Positions 8,802 to 17,065 are shown, numbered from the stretch's first letter. The stretch is 62,533 bases of DNA from CAZOJJ01 sp964580105 (GCA_964580105.1 CAZOJJ010000013.1:1-62533), one strand, 5' to 3'. Notes: generated by a model not told the origin, from the letters alone. Made by a program: numbers and translations.

Positions 8802-9725
8802 ATGAGCCTCCTCGCCGTCGGCACCGTCGCCTTCGACACCATCGAGACGCCGTTCGGGCGCGCCGAGCGCATCCTCGGCGGCTCGGCCACCTACATCACG
8901 CTCGCGGCCCGCTTCCTGACCGAGCCCGTCCGCCTCGACGCCGTCGTCGGGCGCGACTTCCCCGACGAGCACATCGCGCTCCTCCGCGAGCGCGGCGTCG
9001 ACACGCGCGGGCTCGTCCGCGACCCGAACGGGGAGACGTTCTTCTGGGCCGGGCGCTACCACTACGACCTCAACCAGCGCGACACCCTCGCCACGCACCT
9101 CAACGTGCTGGCGACGTTCGAGCCGAACCTCCCGGCCGACTTCCGCGACAGCCGCGTCGTCTGCCTCGGCAACCTCGACCCCACCGTCCAGGCCCGCGTC
9201 CTCGACCAGACCGAGGCGCCCGACCTCGTCGTGATGGACACGATGAACTACTGGATCGAGCAGACGCCGGAGGCCCTCCGCGACGTGCTCGGCCGGGTGG
9301 ACGTGCTCATCATCAACGACGCCGAGGCGCGCGAACTCGCGGGCCAGCCCAACCTCGTCCGCGCCGCGCGGGCCATCCGGGCGATGGGGCCCGAGACGCT
9401 CGTCATCAAGAAGGGGGAGCACGGTGCGCTCCTCTTCACCGACGACGTGGTCTTCTCCGCCCCGGCCTACCCGCTCGAAGACATCCACGATCCCACCGGT
9501 GCGGGGGACACGTTCCTCGGCGGCTTCGCCGGGCACCTCGCCCGCACGGGTACCTACGACGGCGAGGCAATGAAGGAGGCCGTCGTGCTCGGCAGCGCCC
9601 TCGCCTCGTTCGTGGTCGAGGCGTTCGGACCGGAGCGGCTGCTCGACCTGACGCCGGAGGCACTCGCGTCCCGCGTGGCCGCCTTCCACCGCCTCTCGGC
9701 GATGCCGGCGGGCCTGCTGGCGTAA
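8802..9725 (+). CDS. PfkB/ribokinase-family sugar kinase
   Basis: A 307-aa kinase. The N-terminus (LAVGTVAFDTIETPFG, then GGSATYITLAARFL) is the substrate-side GG motif of the PfkB family. The C-terminal signature DPTGAGDTFLGGFAGHL (~residues 229-245) holds the catalytic Asp and the anion-hole GAGD. The length is typical. The substrate cannot be told from sequence; no sugar-catabolic or nucleoside genes flank it. ATG 8802 is chosen over an upstream in-frame ATG at 8742 because the family begins near MSLLAVG. A TATCTTCC box near 8757-8764 is a possible -7 element. It converges on the gene at 9804 across a strong inverted repeat. Confidence 0.85.
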   Translation: MSLLAVGTVAFDTIETPFGRAERILGGSATYITLAARFLTEPVRLDAVVGRDFPDEHIALLRERGVDTRGLVRDPNGETFFWAGRYHYDLNQRDTLATHLNVLATFEPNLPADFRDSRVVCLGNLDPTVQARVLDQTEAPDLVVMDTMNYWIEQTPEALRDVLGRVDVLIINDAEARELAGQPNLVRAARAIRAMGPETLVIKKGEHGALLFTDDVVFSAPAYPLEDIHDPTGAGDTFLGGFAGHLARTGTYDGEAMKEAVVLGSALASFVVEAFGPERLLDLTPEALASRVAAFHRLSAMPAGLLA

Positions 9726-9756
9726 GGGGCTGCGCCCGACGCCGGGGTGAAGGGAG

Positions 9757-9801
9757 GGGCACGGCGCGTAGCGCTGCTGCCGCTCCGGCGGCGCCGTGCC
9801 C
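9757..9801. terminator. Bidirectional terminator-like inverted repeat
   Basis: An 11-bp perfect stem (GGGCACGGCGC at 9757-9767 with its complement at 9791-9801) closes a G+C-rich 23-nt loop between the convergent PfkB and coiled-coil genes. The right arm ends 2 nt from the stop of the minus-strand gene. No U-tract is present, so any termination would not be of the classical type. Confidence 0.5.
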
Positions 9802-9803
9802 GC

Positions 9804-11252
9804 TCAGCCCGCCATCATCTGCTGCTGGTAGTGCTCGAAGAGGACCGACTGCGCCTCGAAGATCCACTGGTGCATGATGGTCTCCTCCGGCACGCCGACA
9901 GCGCCGCTGATGCGCCGGGCGTCGGCGCGGCTCCAGCGGGCCATCTCGTCGAGGGAGGTCACCCCGATCTGATAGAGCTTCTGCTGCATGGCCTCGTCGA
10001 TGTCGGTGATGACGGTCAGGTCGTCGCCCTGGATGGGGGGCGTCGTCGGCATCGCGGGTTCGGGCGGGGTCTGCGCGGCCGGCTGCGGCGGTTCGGATGC
10101 GGGGGGCGGAGGCGGGGGGACTGCGCCGGCCGGGGGGCTCGCCTGCGCAAAGCCGTGTGGCACCTCCATCGGTGGCGGGGGCGGCATCTCGAACGACGGC
10201 TTCGCGGGCGGCTCCGGCTCAGCCGGAGGGGGTTCGGCCGGAGTCGGCCCGAACTGCGGCGTGCCCGTCGGTACGGCGGCGGCGTCCAGGATGGAGCCCC
10301 ACGCCGGTGCGGCCTCCTCGTGCGATGCGGGCGGCGGGCTCGGCGGCGGCGCAGTGGGCTCGTTCGCCTCGGGCTTCGGGGCGGCCGGCTTCGAGGGGAG
10401 GGCAAAGGACGCCTCCACGTCGTCCTGGAGCGGGTCGTCCGGCGGGGGGGGCGCGAAGGGGGAACTCCAGGTGGCCGGCGGCGGGCCCGAGGCGGGCGGG
10501 GGCGACCCGACGGGGGTCGTGTTCCAGGCGCTCGCGCCGGTCCAGACGGGTGCCTCCGGGGCCTTCGGCTCCGCCTCGGGCGCGGCGGGCTGTTCGGGGA
10601 GCGTCCACGGCGAGGGGTCCTCGGGCATCAGCGGGTGCGCGGTCTTCGCGCGGGCGGGCGCCGGAGGGGCGGCCTCGGCGTTGGCGGCGGCAGGCTCCGC
10701 CGCCTCCATCATCTCCACCTGCTCCACGGCCAGCGGCGCGGAATCGGCGGCGTGGGTGGGCGTGGGTGGGAGGGCCAGGGTGTCGCCGGACCCGTTCCCG
10801 GAGGGGAGGGCGGGCATCGACTTCCAGAAGGCGTCGAGCGCCGAGGCGAGCTGGTGGCGCAGGTCTTCCAGCTCGGAATCGCGGCGGCGGATCTCGTGGC
10901 GCAGCTCGCTCTTGATCCCGTCCATCTTGCTGTCCTGCGACTTCATGTGGGACCGGATCTCGTCCAGCTTCTGGGCGAGGTGCTGGCTCTGCGTCTCGCT
11001 CCGGATGTGCTGCTGTTCCATGAGCGCCTCGATCCGGGCGCGGATCTGGGCGATCTCCTCGGCGCTCTTGGCGCGCTGGGTGGCCCCGGCGTCGGTCGTC
11101 GTCGTCTCCGCGTTCGGGTCGTAGCTGAAGCCCCGGCGCTCGTGGAGGCGGGCCTTGGCGTAGTGGTACGCCATCAGCCCGGCCACGGCGGCGGCGAGCA
11201 CCAGCGTGACGGCGAGCAGCAGGGAGGTGAAGAGGCTTCCCAGGACGAGCAT
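9804..11252 (-). CDS. Membrane-anchored coiled-coil protein with C-terminal helix-hairpin-helix
   Basis: A 482-aa protein starting at ATG 11252. Residues ~1-30 form a membrane helix (LVLGSLFTSLLLAVTLVLAA). Residues ~50-135 are a charged coiled coil (SAEEIAQIRARIEALMEQQ and following). A ~250-residue Pro/Ala/Glu-rich disordered linker comes next. The last ~75 residues (DDLTVITDIDEAMQQKLYQ, then GVTSLDEMARWSRADARRIS) resemble the helix-hairpin-helix module seen at the C-termini of DUF4332-type and some ribosomal-protein-fused proteins. HhH modules usually bind DNA or RNA; here it would face the cytoplasm. It probably forms a two-gene unit with the OmpA-like gene 29 nt upstream. Function unknown. 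Confidence 0.7.
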   Translation of the reverse strand: MLVLGSLFTSLLLAVTLVLAAAVAGLMAYHYAKARLHERRGFSYDPNAETTTTDAGATQRAKSAEEIAQIRARIEALMEQQHIRSETQSQHLAQKLDEIRSHMKSQDSKMDGIKSELRHEIRRRDSELEDLRHQLASALDAFWKSMPALPSGNGSGDTLALPPTPTHAADSAPLAVEQVEMMEAAEPAAANAEAAPPAPARAKTAHPLMPEDPSPWTLPEQPAAPEAEPKAPEAPVWTGASAWNTTPVGSPPPASGPPPATWSSPFAPPPPDDPLQDDVEASFALPSKPAAPKPEANEPTAPPPSPPPASHEEAAPAWGSILDAAAVPTGTPQFGPTPAEPPPAEPEPPAKPSFEMPPPPPMEVPHGFAQASPPAGAVPPPPPPASEPPQPAAQTPPEPAMPTTPPIQGDDLTVITDIDEAMQQKLYQIGVTSLDEMARWSRADARRISGAVGVPEETIMHQWIFEAQSVLFEHYQQQMMAG

Positions 11253-11281
11253 GGTGGGGGGCGGCAAGGCGGCGGAGGATC

Positions 11282-11905
11282 TCAGGAAGACCCGAGGGCG
11301 GAGGCGTCCGCCGCCGCGGGTGCGGAAGCGGGGGACTCGACGGCGAGGCCGGGGGCCCCGGTGCGGGGCTGGAACTGAAGACGGCCCGGTGCGACCCCGG
11401 CGGCCTCGAAGAGGCGCGCGAGGGTCTCGGCACGCTGCCGGGCGAGCGCGCCGTCGTAGGCGCCGACCCGGATGCGGAACGCGCCGCCCCGGACGTTCAG
11501 CCGCCCGGCCAGGCGGAAAGCGTAGGGCCGCAGCGTGGGCTCGACCTCCACGCTCGACTCCCCGAAGCCGTACTGGAGGGCGTCGAGGAGGCGGGCCAGC
11601 TCCGTTTCGAGCGGCTCCTCGGCCGACTGCTCCAGCGCAGCCAGGACGCCGGCGGGGATGGGTTCGGGCTCGGCGGCATAGACGGTGCGGGGCACCGCGG
11701 GCTCCTCCGGGGGCGTCGCTACGGGCGCGGCCTGGAGGTGGGCGGCGCCGGCCACCGGAGCGTCGAGGCGCACCCGCTCCTCGCCGTCGGCGTCCGCAGC
11801 GAAGAGCAGGGCGGTCACGAGCGTCAGGCAGAGCAGTGTGAGACCGCCGATCGCCAGGACGGCGCGGCTCGGCAGCGGGGGGCCGGATGAAATACGCGAG
11901 GGCAA
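11282..11905 (-). CDS. Membrane-anchored protein with divergent OmpA-like C-terminus
   Basis: The start is uncertain: TTG 11905 places the membrane helix (AVLAIGGLTLLCLTLVTALL) near residue 14 and gives 207 aa. The nearest in-frame ATG (12088) would overlap the divergent cytochrome gene's start and adds unlikely sequence. After an Ala/Pro/Glu linker, the C-terminal ~90 residues read like an OmpA/MotB peptidoglycan-binding fold (RIRVGAYDGALARQRAETLA, then LFEAAGVAPGRL), but the usual Asn-Asp-Arg peptidoglycan-binding residues are not clear. It lies 29 nt before the coiled-coil/HhH gene in the same direction. Confidence 0.5.
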   Translation of the reverse strand: MPSRISSGPPLPSRAVLAIGGLTLLCLTLVTALLFAADADGEERVRLDAPVAGAAHLQAAPVATPPEEPAVPRTVYAAEPEPIPAGVLAALEQSAEEPLETELARLLDALQYGFGESSVEVEPTLRPYAFRLAGRLNVRGGAFRIRVGAYDGALARQRAETLARLFEAAGVAPGRLQFQPRTGAPGLAVESPASAPAAADASALGSS

Positions 11906-12086
11906 ATCCGTAACGGATCGCGGTCTAGGGGGGCGGAATGGGCACGGGAACGCACCCGGCGGGCGGTGCGGCAAGGGGTGTTCCAAAGTGAGACAGGGTG
12001 CTCGGATGGAGCGGCACGCCCCGCAGGGTGTCGCTACCTTTCGGGCGGAGCCGCGAGCGGGTCGCCGCGTCGCTCCGCCGTCCCCC

Positions 12087-14207
12087 ATGCGTACGCTTCG
12101 TTTTCCGTCCGTCGTTCTGCTCCTCCTCGCAGGGGCGAGTGTGGCCGGGTGCGCGCCCGGGGCGCCCGAGGTGGAGGGAGCGGCGCCCGCGTCCTCCGTT
12201 CGCTACGTCGGCGACGAGACGTGCGCGACGTGCCACGCCGATCTCTACGCGAGCTACCACACGACGGGCATGGGGCGCTCCGTCTCGCGCTTCGACCCCG
12301 CGACGGCGCCCGAGCGCTTCGACGCCGACGGCCGCAGCCCGGTCGTGTGCCACGAGCCGAGCGGCTACTGCTACCAGGCGTTCGTTCGAGGGGACACCCT
12401 CTATCAGCGCGAGTTTCGGCCCGACACACCCGGCTACGAGCGCATCCACGCCGCCAGTCACGTCGTCGGCTCCGGCAACGCCACCCGGTCTTACTTCATG
12501 ACCGTCGGAGCGGAGGGCGAACCGGGCGGCTACGTCACCGAGATGCCGCTGACGTGGTACGTCGAGCGCGCAATCTGGGACCTCAGCCCGGGTTACGAAT
12601 ACAACAACGACCGCTTCGAGCGGCCCATCGTGCTCCACTGCATGGCGTGCCACAACGGCCCGCCGACGGCCGAGCCCGGCCCGCTCAACTACTACGCCGA
12701 CGTCCCGCTGGGCATCACGTGCGAGCGGTGCCACGGACCCGGCGCGGCCCACGCCGAGGCGCGCCTGGCCGACGAAGGCGGGGGCGGCCCCGACCCCACC
12801 ATCGTCAACCCCGCCCGCCTCGACGCCAGCCTCCAACTGGCCGTCTGCCAGCAGTGTCACCTCGAAGGTCTCGCCGTCTTCGCCCCCGGCGAAGACCCCA
12901 CCACGTTCCGCCCCGGGCAGCCGCTCGACGCTCACCGCGCCGTCTTTGCCCGCGCGGAGCAGCTCGACGACCCGGACGCCTTCGGCATTTCCTCGCAGGC
13001 CCTCCGCATGATGCAGAGCGCGTGCTTCACCGCCACGCAGGGGACGGCGATGGCGCTCACCTGCACGACGTGCCACGACCCCCACCGTCCCAACGCCGAC
13101 CTCGGGCCGGACCACTTCAACGACGCCTGCCGCTCCTGCCACGACGGCAATGCCCACGACGCCGTCTGCACCCGCCCGGCCGTCGGTGGTGGCCTGGCCG
13201 GGGCGATGACGGGCGACTGCGTCGGGTGCCACATGCAGCAGGGGGGGACGTCCGACATCCCGCACGTCACGTTCACCGACCACTGGATCCGCCGGACGCT
13301 CCCGCCCGCCCGGCCGCCGGAGGCCATCGAGCGGGGCCGGCTGCCCCCGACGCCGTTTCGCCTCGTGGAGGTGACGGCGCGGGAGCGCGCCCTCGCGGGC
13401 GGCGGCCCGGCGGCCCGCAGTGAGGCCGAGGCCGCGCTCGCCGAGGGCATCGCCTACTGGGCGTTCTACGAAACCCACCACCGGCTTCCGGCCTATCTGC
13501 CCACCGTCACCGCCACCATCCGGCGCGGCCTCGCAGGCGGGGCCGACCGGCCCGACGCCCACGACGCCCTCGGCGGCGCGCTCCTGGCGATGGACTCGCT
13601 CGCCGCGGCCGAGGCGGCCTTCGCGCGGGGCGCCGAGCGCTGGCCGGACGCGCCCGACCTCCGCCTCGGTCTGGCCGAGGTCCGGCGTCGGCGCGGCAAC
13701 GCCGCGGGCGCCGTGGCGCCGCTTCGGGCCGCCGTCGAGCAGTACCCGCACCACGTCGAGGCCCGGCTCAAGCTGGCCGGGGCGCTCGCGGCGGTCGGAC
13801 GGACCGATGAGGCTCTCGCCGCCTACCGCGAGGCACTCCGCCGCGACCCCGTCCATCACGCCGAAGGGTGGAACAACCTCGGCTTCCTGCTCCTCCGGGA
13901 CGGCCGCCACGCCGAGGCGGTAGAGCCGCTCCGCCGCAGCGTCGCGCTGACGCCGACGTCCGCCGAAGCGCGGGCCAACCTCGGCGCCGCCCTTCTCGGG
14001 CAGGGCGATCTCGACGGCGCGGCCGAGCAGTTCGAGGCCGCTCTCCGCTACCGCCCGGACTACACCCCGGCGCTGGGCAACCTCGGCGTCATCCGCATGC
14101 GCCAGGGCCGCACGGCCGACGCCCGCCGCCTCTTCGAGCGCGTCCTGGCCCTCACGCCCGACGACCCCCAGGCTCGCGCGTACCTCCAGCAACTCGGCTC
14201 GCCATGA
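12087..14207 (+). CDS. Seven-haem cytochrome c lipoprotein with C-terminal TPR domain
   Basis: A 706-aa lipoprotein: ATG 12087, then a signal peptide with lipobox VAGC (Cys22). Seven CxxCH haem-binding motifs occur near residues 46 (CATCH), 185 (CMACH), 212 (CERCH), 256 (CQQCH), 326 (CTTCH), 348 (CRSCH) and 378 (CVGCH), spaced as in cytochrome c554/multihaem c proteins. From ~440 to the end there are TPR units (WNNLGFLLLRDGRHAEAVEP and similar). It is predicted to act in periplasmic electron transfer with a protein-docking arm. It overlaps the P460-like gene by ATGA, so the two are translationally coupled. TACCTTTC at ~12035-12042 could be a -7 box. Whether it is a nitrite/hydroxylamine-type enzyme or only an electron carrier cannot be decided. 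Confidence 0.88.
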   Translation: MRTLRFPSVVLLLLAGASVAGCAPGAPEVEGAAPASSVRYVGDETCATCHADLYASYHTTGMGRSVSRFDPATAPERFDADGRSPVVCHEPSGYCYQAFVRGDTLYQREFRPDTPGYERIHAASHVVGSGNATRSYFMTVGAEGEPGGYVTEMPLTWYVERAIWDLSPGYEYNNDRFERPIVLHCMACHNGPPTAEPGPLNYYADVPLGITCERCHGPGAAHAEARLADEGGGGPDPTIVNPARLDASLQLAVCQQCHLEGLAVFAPGEDPTTFRPGQPLDAHRAVFARAEQLDDPDAFGISSQALRMMQSACFTATQGTAMALTCTTCHDPHRPNADLGPDHFNDACRSCHDGNAHDAVCTRPAVGGGLAGAMTGDCVGCHMQQGGTSDIPHVTFTDHWIRRTLPPARPPEAIERGRLPPTPFRLVEVTARERALAGGGPAARSEAEAALAEGIAYWAFYETHHRLPAYLPTVTATIRRGLAGGADRPDAHDALGGALLAMDSLAAAEAAFARGAERWPDAPDLRLGLAEVRRRRGNAAGAVAPLRAAVEQYPHHVEARLKLAGALAAVGRTDEALAAYREALRRDPVHHAEGWNNLGFLLLRDGRHAEAVEPLRRSVALTPTSAEARANLGAALLGQGDLDGAAEQFEAALRYRPDYTPALGNLGVIRMRQGRTADARRLFERVLALTPDDPQARAYLQQLGSP

Positions 14208-15250
14208 TCGCTTGGCTGAGTGAAGGGAGGAGGGGGAGAACGGAGGAGCAGAGGAGGGGCACCCTTCCGCTGCTCCCACCCCTCTTCCTCTCCTTCCTCC
14301 TTCCCATCCTCCTTTTCGCCGCCTGCTCCCCCGGCGGGCCGGCCGCCTCGGGCGACCGCCTCGCCGTGGACCTCGACAAGAGCAACGAGGAGCGGCTGCT
14401 CCGTTACTATCTCGGCGGCTACGTCGCCCCGGGCGGCGCAGACCCCGCCGAGGCGGGCCTGCTGCTCACCGACGGCGGCCTCGCCCTCGACCCCGCCCGC
14501 CTCGCCCTCGACCCCGCCCGCCTCGACGCCCGGTACCGCGAGCACCTGACCGACGCCAACGGCGACGGCACCCTCGACTGGGACGAGTTCGTCGCCTTCG
14601 TCGAGGCCACCTACTACGACGCACGCGGCCTACCGCGCTCGCTCGACGCGCTCAAGGCTGAGGCCGGGTTCGACCCGGACTCGGGCTGGTTCGCGATGGA
14701 GGTGGACGGCGTGATGACGGCGGCGCGGCGGCGGGTGTTCGTGCCGGTGGCGGCGCTGCGCGCGGCGCTCGACGGCTACCGCGCGGCCGGGGACGAGCTG
14801 CACTACCCGGAGGGCACCGTGTTCATCGGCGAGCACCTGGTCGCCGATGAGGTGGCCGAGACGACGGTCAAGCGTCGCCGGGCCGACGGCTTCTGGGACT
14901 TCGCCGTCTACGACGCCGAGGGCCGGCTGGCCGGGGCCACTGCGACCGAGCCGAGGCCGCTCCGGGCGCCCGAGCAGTGCGTCGGCTGCCACCTCGGCCG
15001 GCGCCTCTTCGACCCCGAGAAGTCCTTCCCCGCTCCGGCCCCCGACGGCCCCTACGGCCCGCGCGCCGTCCACGCTCCGTCTCCGTTGCGCAACGCCGAG
15101 GCCGCCGCCTTCTTCGACGAGCACGCGAAGCGGAGCGACGGCGTCCTCGGCCTCTACGCGACGCTCTACGTCTCCCGGCTGATCGCCGATCGGGACGAAG
15201 GTGTGCTCGCGCCCGAGGACGCGGCGCTGCTGGACGCGCTCGGCCTCTGA
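14204..15250 (+). CDS. Cytochrome P460-like monohaem lipoprotein with an EF-hand
   Basis: A 348-aa protein starting in the ATGA overlap with the multihaem cytochrome. It has a long basic n-region, a hydrophobic core and lipobox FAAC. Residues ~117-129 (DANGDGTLDWDEF) form a canonical calcium-binding EF-hand loop. The C-terminal half (YPEGTVFIGEHLVADEV, then GFWDFAVYDAEGRL, and haem motif CVGCH at ~259) matches the cytochrome P460/HALAWDIR-type fold. Co-translation with a multihaem cytochrome suggests a periplasmic redox pair. The signal peptide is encoded by a purine-then-pyrimidine octad repeat (14221-14316). P460 members oxidise hydroxylamine in nitrifiers; that activity is not claimed here. 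Confidence 0.75.
   Translation: MIAWLSEGRRGRTEEQRRGTLPLLPPLFLSFLLPILLFAACSPGGPAASGDRLAVDLDKSNEERLLRYYLGGYVAPGGADPAEAGLLLTDGGLALDPARLALDPARLDARYREHLTDANGDGTLDWDEFVAFVEATYYDARGLPRSLDALKAEAGFDPDSGWFAMEVDGVMTAARRRVFVPVAALRAALDGYRAAGDELHYPEGTVFIGEHLVADEVAETTVKRRRADGFWDFAVYDAEGRLAGATATEPRPLRAPEQCVGCHLGRRLFDPEKSFPAPAPDGPYGPRAVHAPSPLRNAEAAAFFDEHAKRSDGVLGLYATLYVSRLIADRDEGVLAPEDAALLDALGL
14221..14316 (+). repeat. Octad-phased R/Y element read through as a signal peptide
   Basis: Twelve consecutive 8-nt units: five purine-rich (14221-14260), then seven pyrimidine-rich (14261-14316). The inner arms pair well (GGAGCAG with CTGCTCC). The total of 96 nt is a multiple of three, so the reading frame is kept. 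The purine arm encodes Arg/Glu/Gly/Gln residues and the pyrimidine arm encodes the Leu/Pro/Phe/Ser hydrophobic core just before the lipobox. Confidence 0.75.
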
Positions 15251-15471
15251 TGCGCTGGCTCGACCGGATCCCGTTCCTCCCCCTCGGTGCCGTCCTCCCC
15301 GGCCTCGCCCCGTTCACGCCCGAGCCCCACCTCGCCCGCGACGTGCGCTGGCTCCTCGCGGGCGAACTCACCCGACCCGAAGACGTCTTCGACCTCGTCT
15401 ACCACGGGGCGCCGCCCTTTCTCCTGATCCTCAAGCTCGTCCGCGTGGGGCGGACGCGGGGCCGGGCGTAG
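15250..15471 (+). CDS. Small membrane-associated protein
   Basis: A 73-aa protein whose ATG overlaps the previous stop (TGATG). It begins MRWLDRIPFLPLGAVLPGLA, then PFTPEPHLARDVRWLLAGELTR and a final hydrophobic stretch (LVYHGAPPFLLILKLVR). This resembles a small family of about 70-residue inner-membrane proteins sometimes labelled RND transporter in databases, although it is far too short to transport anything by itself. It is coupled to the haem-protein genes upstream and followed by folB after 9 nt. Confidence 0.6.
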   Translation: MRWLDRIPFLPLGAVLPGLAPFTPEPHLARDVRWLLAGELTRPEDVFDLVYHGAPPFLLILKLVRVGRTRGRA

Positions 15472-15480
15472 CTTTCTGCC

Positions 15481-15849
15481 ATGCTCGCCACCGTCCGACT
15501 CGTCAACGCCGTCTTCTACGCCCACCACGGCGTGCTGCAGGAGGAGCACCGCATCGGCGGGCGCTACGAGGTGGACGTGGCGATGGACCTCGACGTGGAC
15601 GCCGCCGCCGAGGCCGACGACCTCCGCCAGACGGTGGACTACGAGCGGGTCTACGTGCTCGTCCGCGACGTCGTCACCGGCAACTCGTCGTACCTCATCG
15701 AGCGGCTCGCCTACCGGATTGCCCACGCCGTGCTGGAGGCATACGCGCAGGTGGAGCGCGTCGAGGTGACGGTGCGGAAGCCGAACCCGCCCGTCGGTGG
15801 GCCGTGCGACCGGGCGGAGGTGAACTACCGGCTGGCGCGCTCGGGATGA
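15481..15849 (+). CDS. folB: Dihydroneopterin aldolase
   Basis: A 122-aa protein of the FolB family, which converts 7,8-dihydroneopterin to 6-hydroxymethyl-7,8-dihydropterin and glycolaldehyde in folate synthesis. Diagnostic segments are FYAHHGVLQEEHRIGGRYEV near the N-terminus, the tyrosine region VDYERVYVLV and the C-terminal VRKPNPPVGG with the catalytic lysine. The length is normal. It overlaps folK by ATGA, so FolB and FolK, which act consecutively, are co-translated. The stop codon of the preceding gene lies in TAGCTTTC only 9 nt before the ATG, a possible -7 box giving a nearly leaderless mRNA. Confidence 0.95.
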   Translation: MLATVRLVNAVFYAHHGVLQEEHRIGGRYEVDVAMDLDVDAAAEADDLRQTVDYERVYVLVRDVVTGNSSYLIERLAYRIAHAVLEAYAQVERVEVTVRKPNPPVGGPCDRAEVNYRLARSG

Positions 15850-16364
15850 AGAGGACCGTGACGGCGTTCGTCGGGATGGGTGCGAACGCGGGCGACCGGC
15901 TCGCCGCCCTGCGCGCGGCCGTCGCCGGGCTCGCCGCGGCGGAAGGGATCGGGGTCGAGGCCGTCTCGCCGGTGTACGAGACCGAAGCGCACGTTCTGCC
16001 GGGGCAGCCGGCTCAACCCGACCACCTCAACGCCGTGCTGCGCCTCCGCACGAGCCTGCCGCCCGAGGCGCTTCTGGCTACCTTCCACCGGCTCGAACGC
16101 GCCGCCGGGCGCGACCCCGCTGCCCCGCGATGGGGCCCGCGTCCGCTCGACCTCGACCTCCTGCTCTACGGCGACGCCGTGCTCGACCGGCCGGGGCTGA
16201 CGGTGCCGCACCCGCGCCTCGCCGCGCGGCGGTTCGTCCTCCGTCCCCTGGCCGACCTCGCGCCCGAGGCGGAGGTGCCCGGCCTCGGGCGGACCGTCGC
16301 GGACCTCCTCGCCGCCTGCCCGGACGCTGGCCGCGTCGAGAAGACCGACCTCGCCCTCGCCTGA
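15846..16364 (+). CDS. folK: 2-amino-4-hydroxy-6-hydroxymethyldihydropteridine diphosphokinase
   Basis: A 172-aa HPPK. The N-terminus VTAFVGMGANAGDRLAALRA carries the G-x-N-x-G substrate loop, and the signature RWGPRPLDLDLLLYGD (~98-113) holds the magnesium-binding DxD. It transfers pyrophosphate from ATP to 6-hydroxymethyl-7,8-dihydropterin. It begins inside the folB stop (ATGA) and its own stop overlaps the deoxynucleoside kinase start, so folB-folK-kinase form one coupled unit. Confidence 0.95.
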   Translation: MKRTVTAFVGMGANAGDRLAALRAAVAGLAAAEGIGVEAVSPVYETEAHVLPGQPAQPDHLNAVLRLRTSLPPEALLATFHRLERAAGRDPAAPRWGPRPLDLDLLLYGDAVLDRPGLTVPHPRLAARRFVLRPLADLAPEAEVPGLGRTVADLLAACPDAGRVEKTDLALA

Positions 16365-17065
16365 TGCTCGCCGACCTCCCGCTCTTCCGCGACGTGACCG
16401 CGCTGCCCGAGAACCTCCGCTACGTCGCCGTCGAGGGCGTCATCGGCGCGGGGAAGACCACGCTCGCCCGGATGCTCGCCCGCCGCACCGGCGCGCGCCT
16501 CGTCCTGGAGGAGTTCGACGAGAACCCGTTCCTGCCCTCGTTCTACGAAAACCCCGCGCGGTGGGCCTTCCAGACCCAGCTCGCCTTCCTCGCCAGCCGC
16601 TTCCGCCAGCAGAAGGGGCTCGCCAACCGCGACCTCTTCCACCAGTCCGTCGTGGCGGACTACACGTTCGACAAGGACCGCATCTTCGCCCACGTCACGC
16701 TGGAGGGCGACGAGCTCCAGCTCTACGAGACGCTCTACGCGCTCATGGAGGCGAACGCGCCCGCGCCCGACCTCGTCGTCTACCTCCGCTCGTCGGTGGA
16801 CCGGCTCATGCACAACATCGCGCTGCGCGGGCGGGCGTACGAGGCCGAGATGGACCGCGCCTACATCGCCGAGCTGGCCGGGGCGTACGACCGCTACTTC
16901 GCCCACTACACCCGGGGCCCGCTACTCATCGTGGACAGCAGCCGGATCGACTTCGTCCACCACCCGGAGACGTTCGACGAGCTGGTTCGTCAGGTCATCG
17001 CCACGCGCGAGGGCACGCGGCACTTCAACCCGCCCGCCTCGATGCAGCTGGATTTCGGCGCGTAG
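16364..17065 (+). CDS. Deoxynucleoside kinase (deoxyadenosine/deoxyguanosine kinase type)
   Basis: A 233-aa P-loop kinase of the dNK/dCK/dGK family. Features are the Walker A GVIGAGKTT (~25-33), substrate region EEFDENPFLPSFYENP, a Gln-rich segment FQTQLAFLASRFRQQ, and the LID-type DRLMHNIALRGRAYE. It phosphorylates deoxynucleosides in salvage; the Asn-Pro-Phe/Gln pattern matches the Bacteroidota/Bacillus dAK-dGK group, but the specificity is not certain. Adjacency to folK is common in Bacteroidota. It starts within the folK stop codon and converges on tonB. Confidence 0.9.
   Translation: MLADLPLFRDVTALPENLRYVAVEGVIGAGKTTLARMLARRTGARLVLEEFDENPFLPSFYENPARWAFQTQLAFLASRFRQQKGLANRDLFHQSVVADYTFDKDRIFAHVTLEGDELQLYETLYALMEANAPAPDLVVYLRSSVDRLMHNIALRGRAYEAEMDRAYIAELAGAYDRYFAHYTRGPLLIVDSSRIDFVHHPETFDELVRQVIATREGTRHFNPPASMQLDFGA

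Noticed and set aside
11906..12088. N-terminal extension of the OmpA-like gene to ATG 12088
   Set aside because: It would overlap the divergent cytochrome start and encodes Pro/Arg/His-rich sequence with no export signal before the membrane helix.
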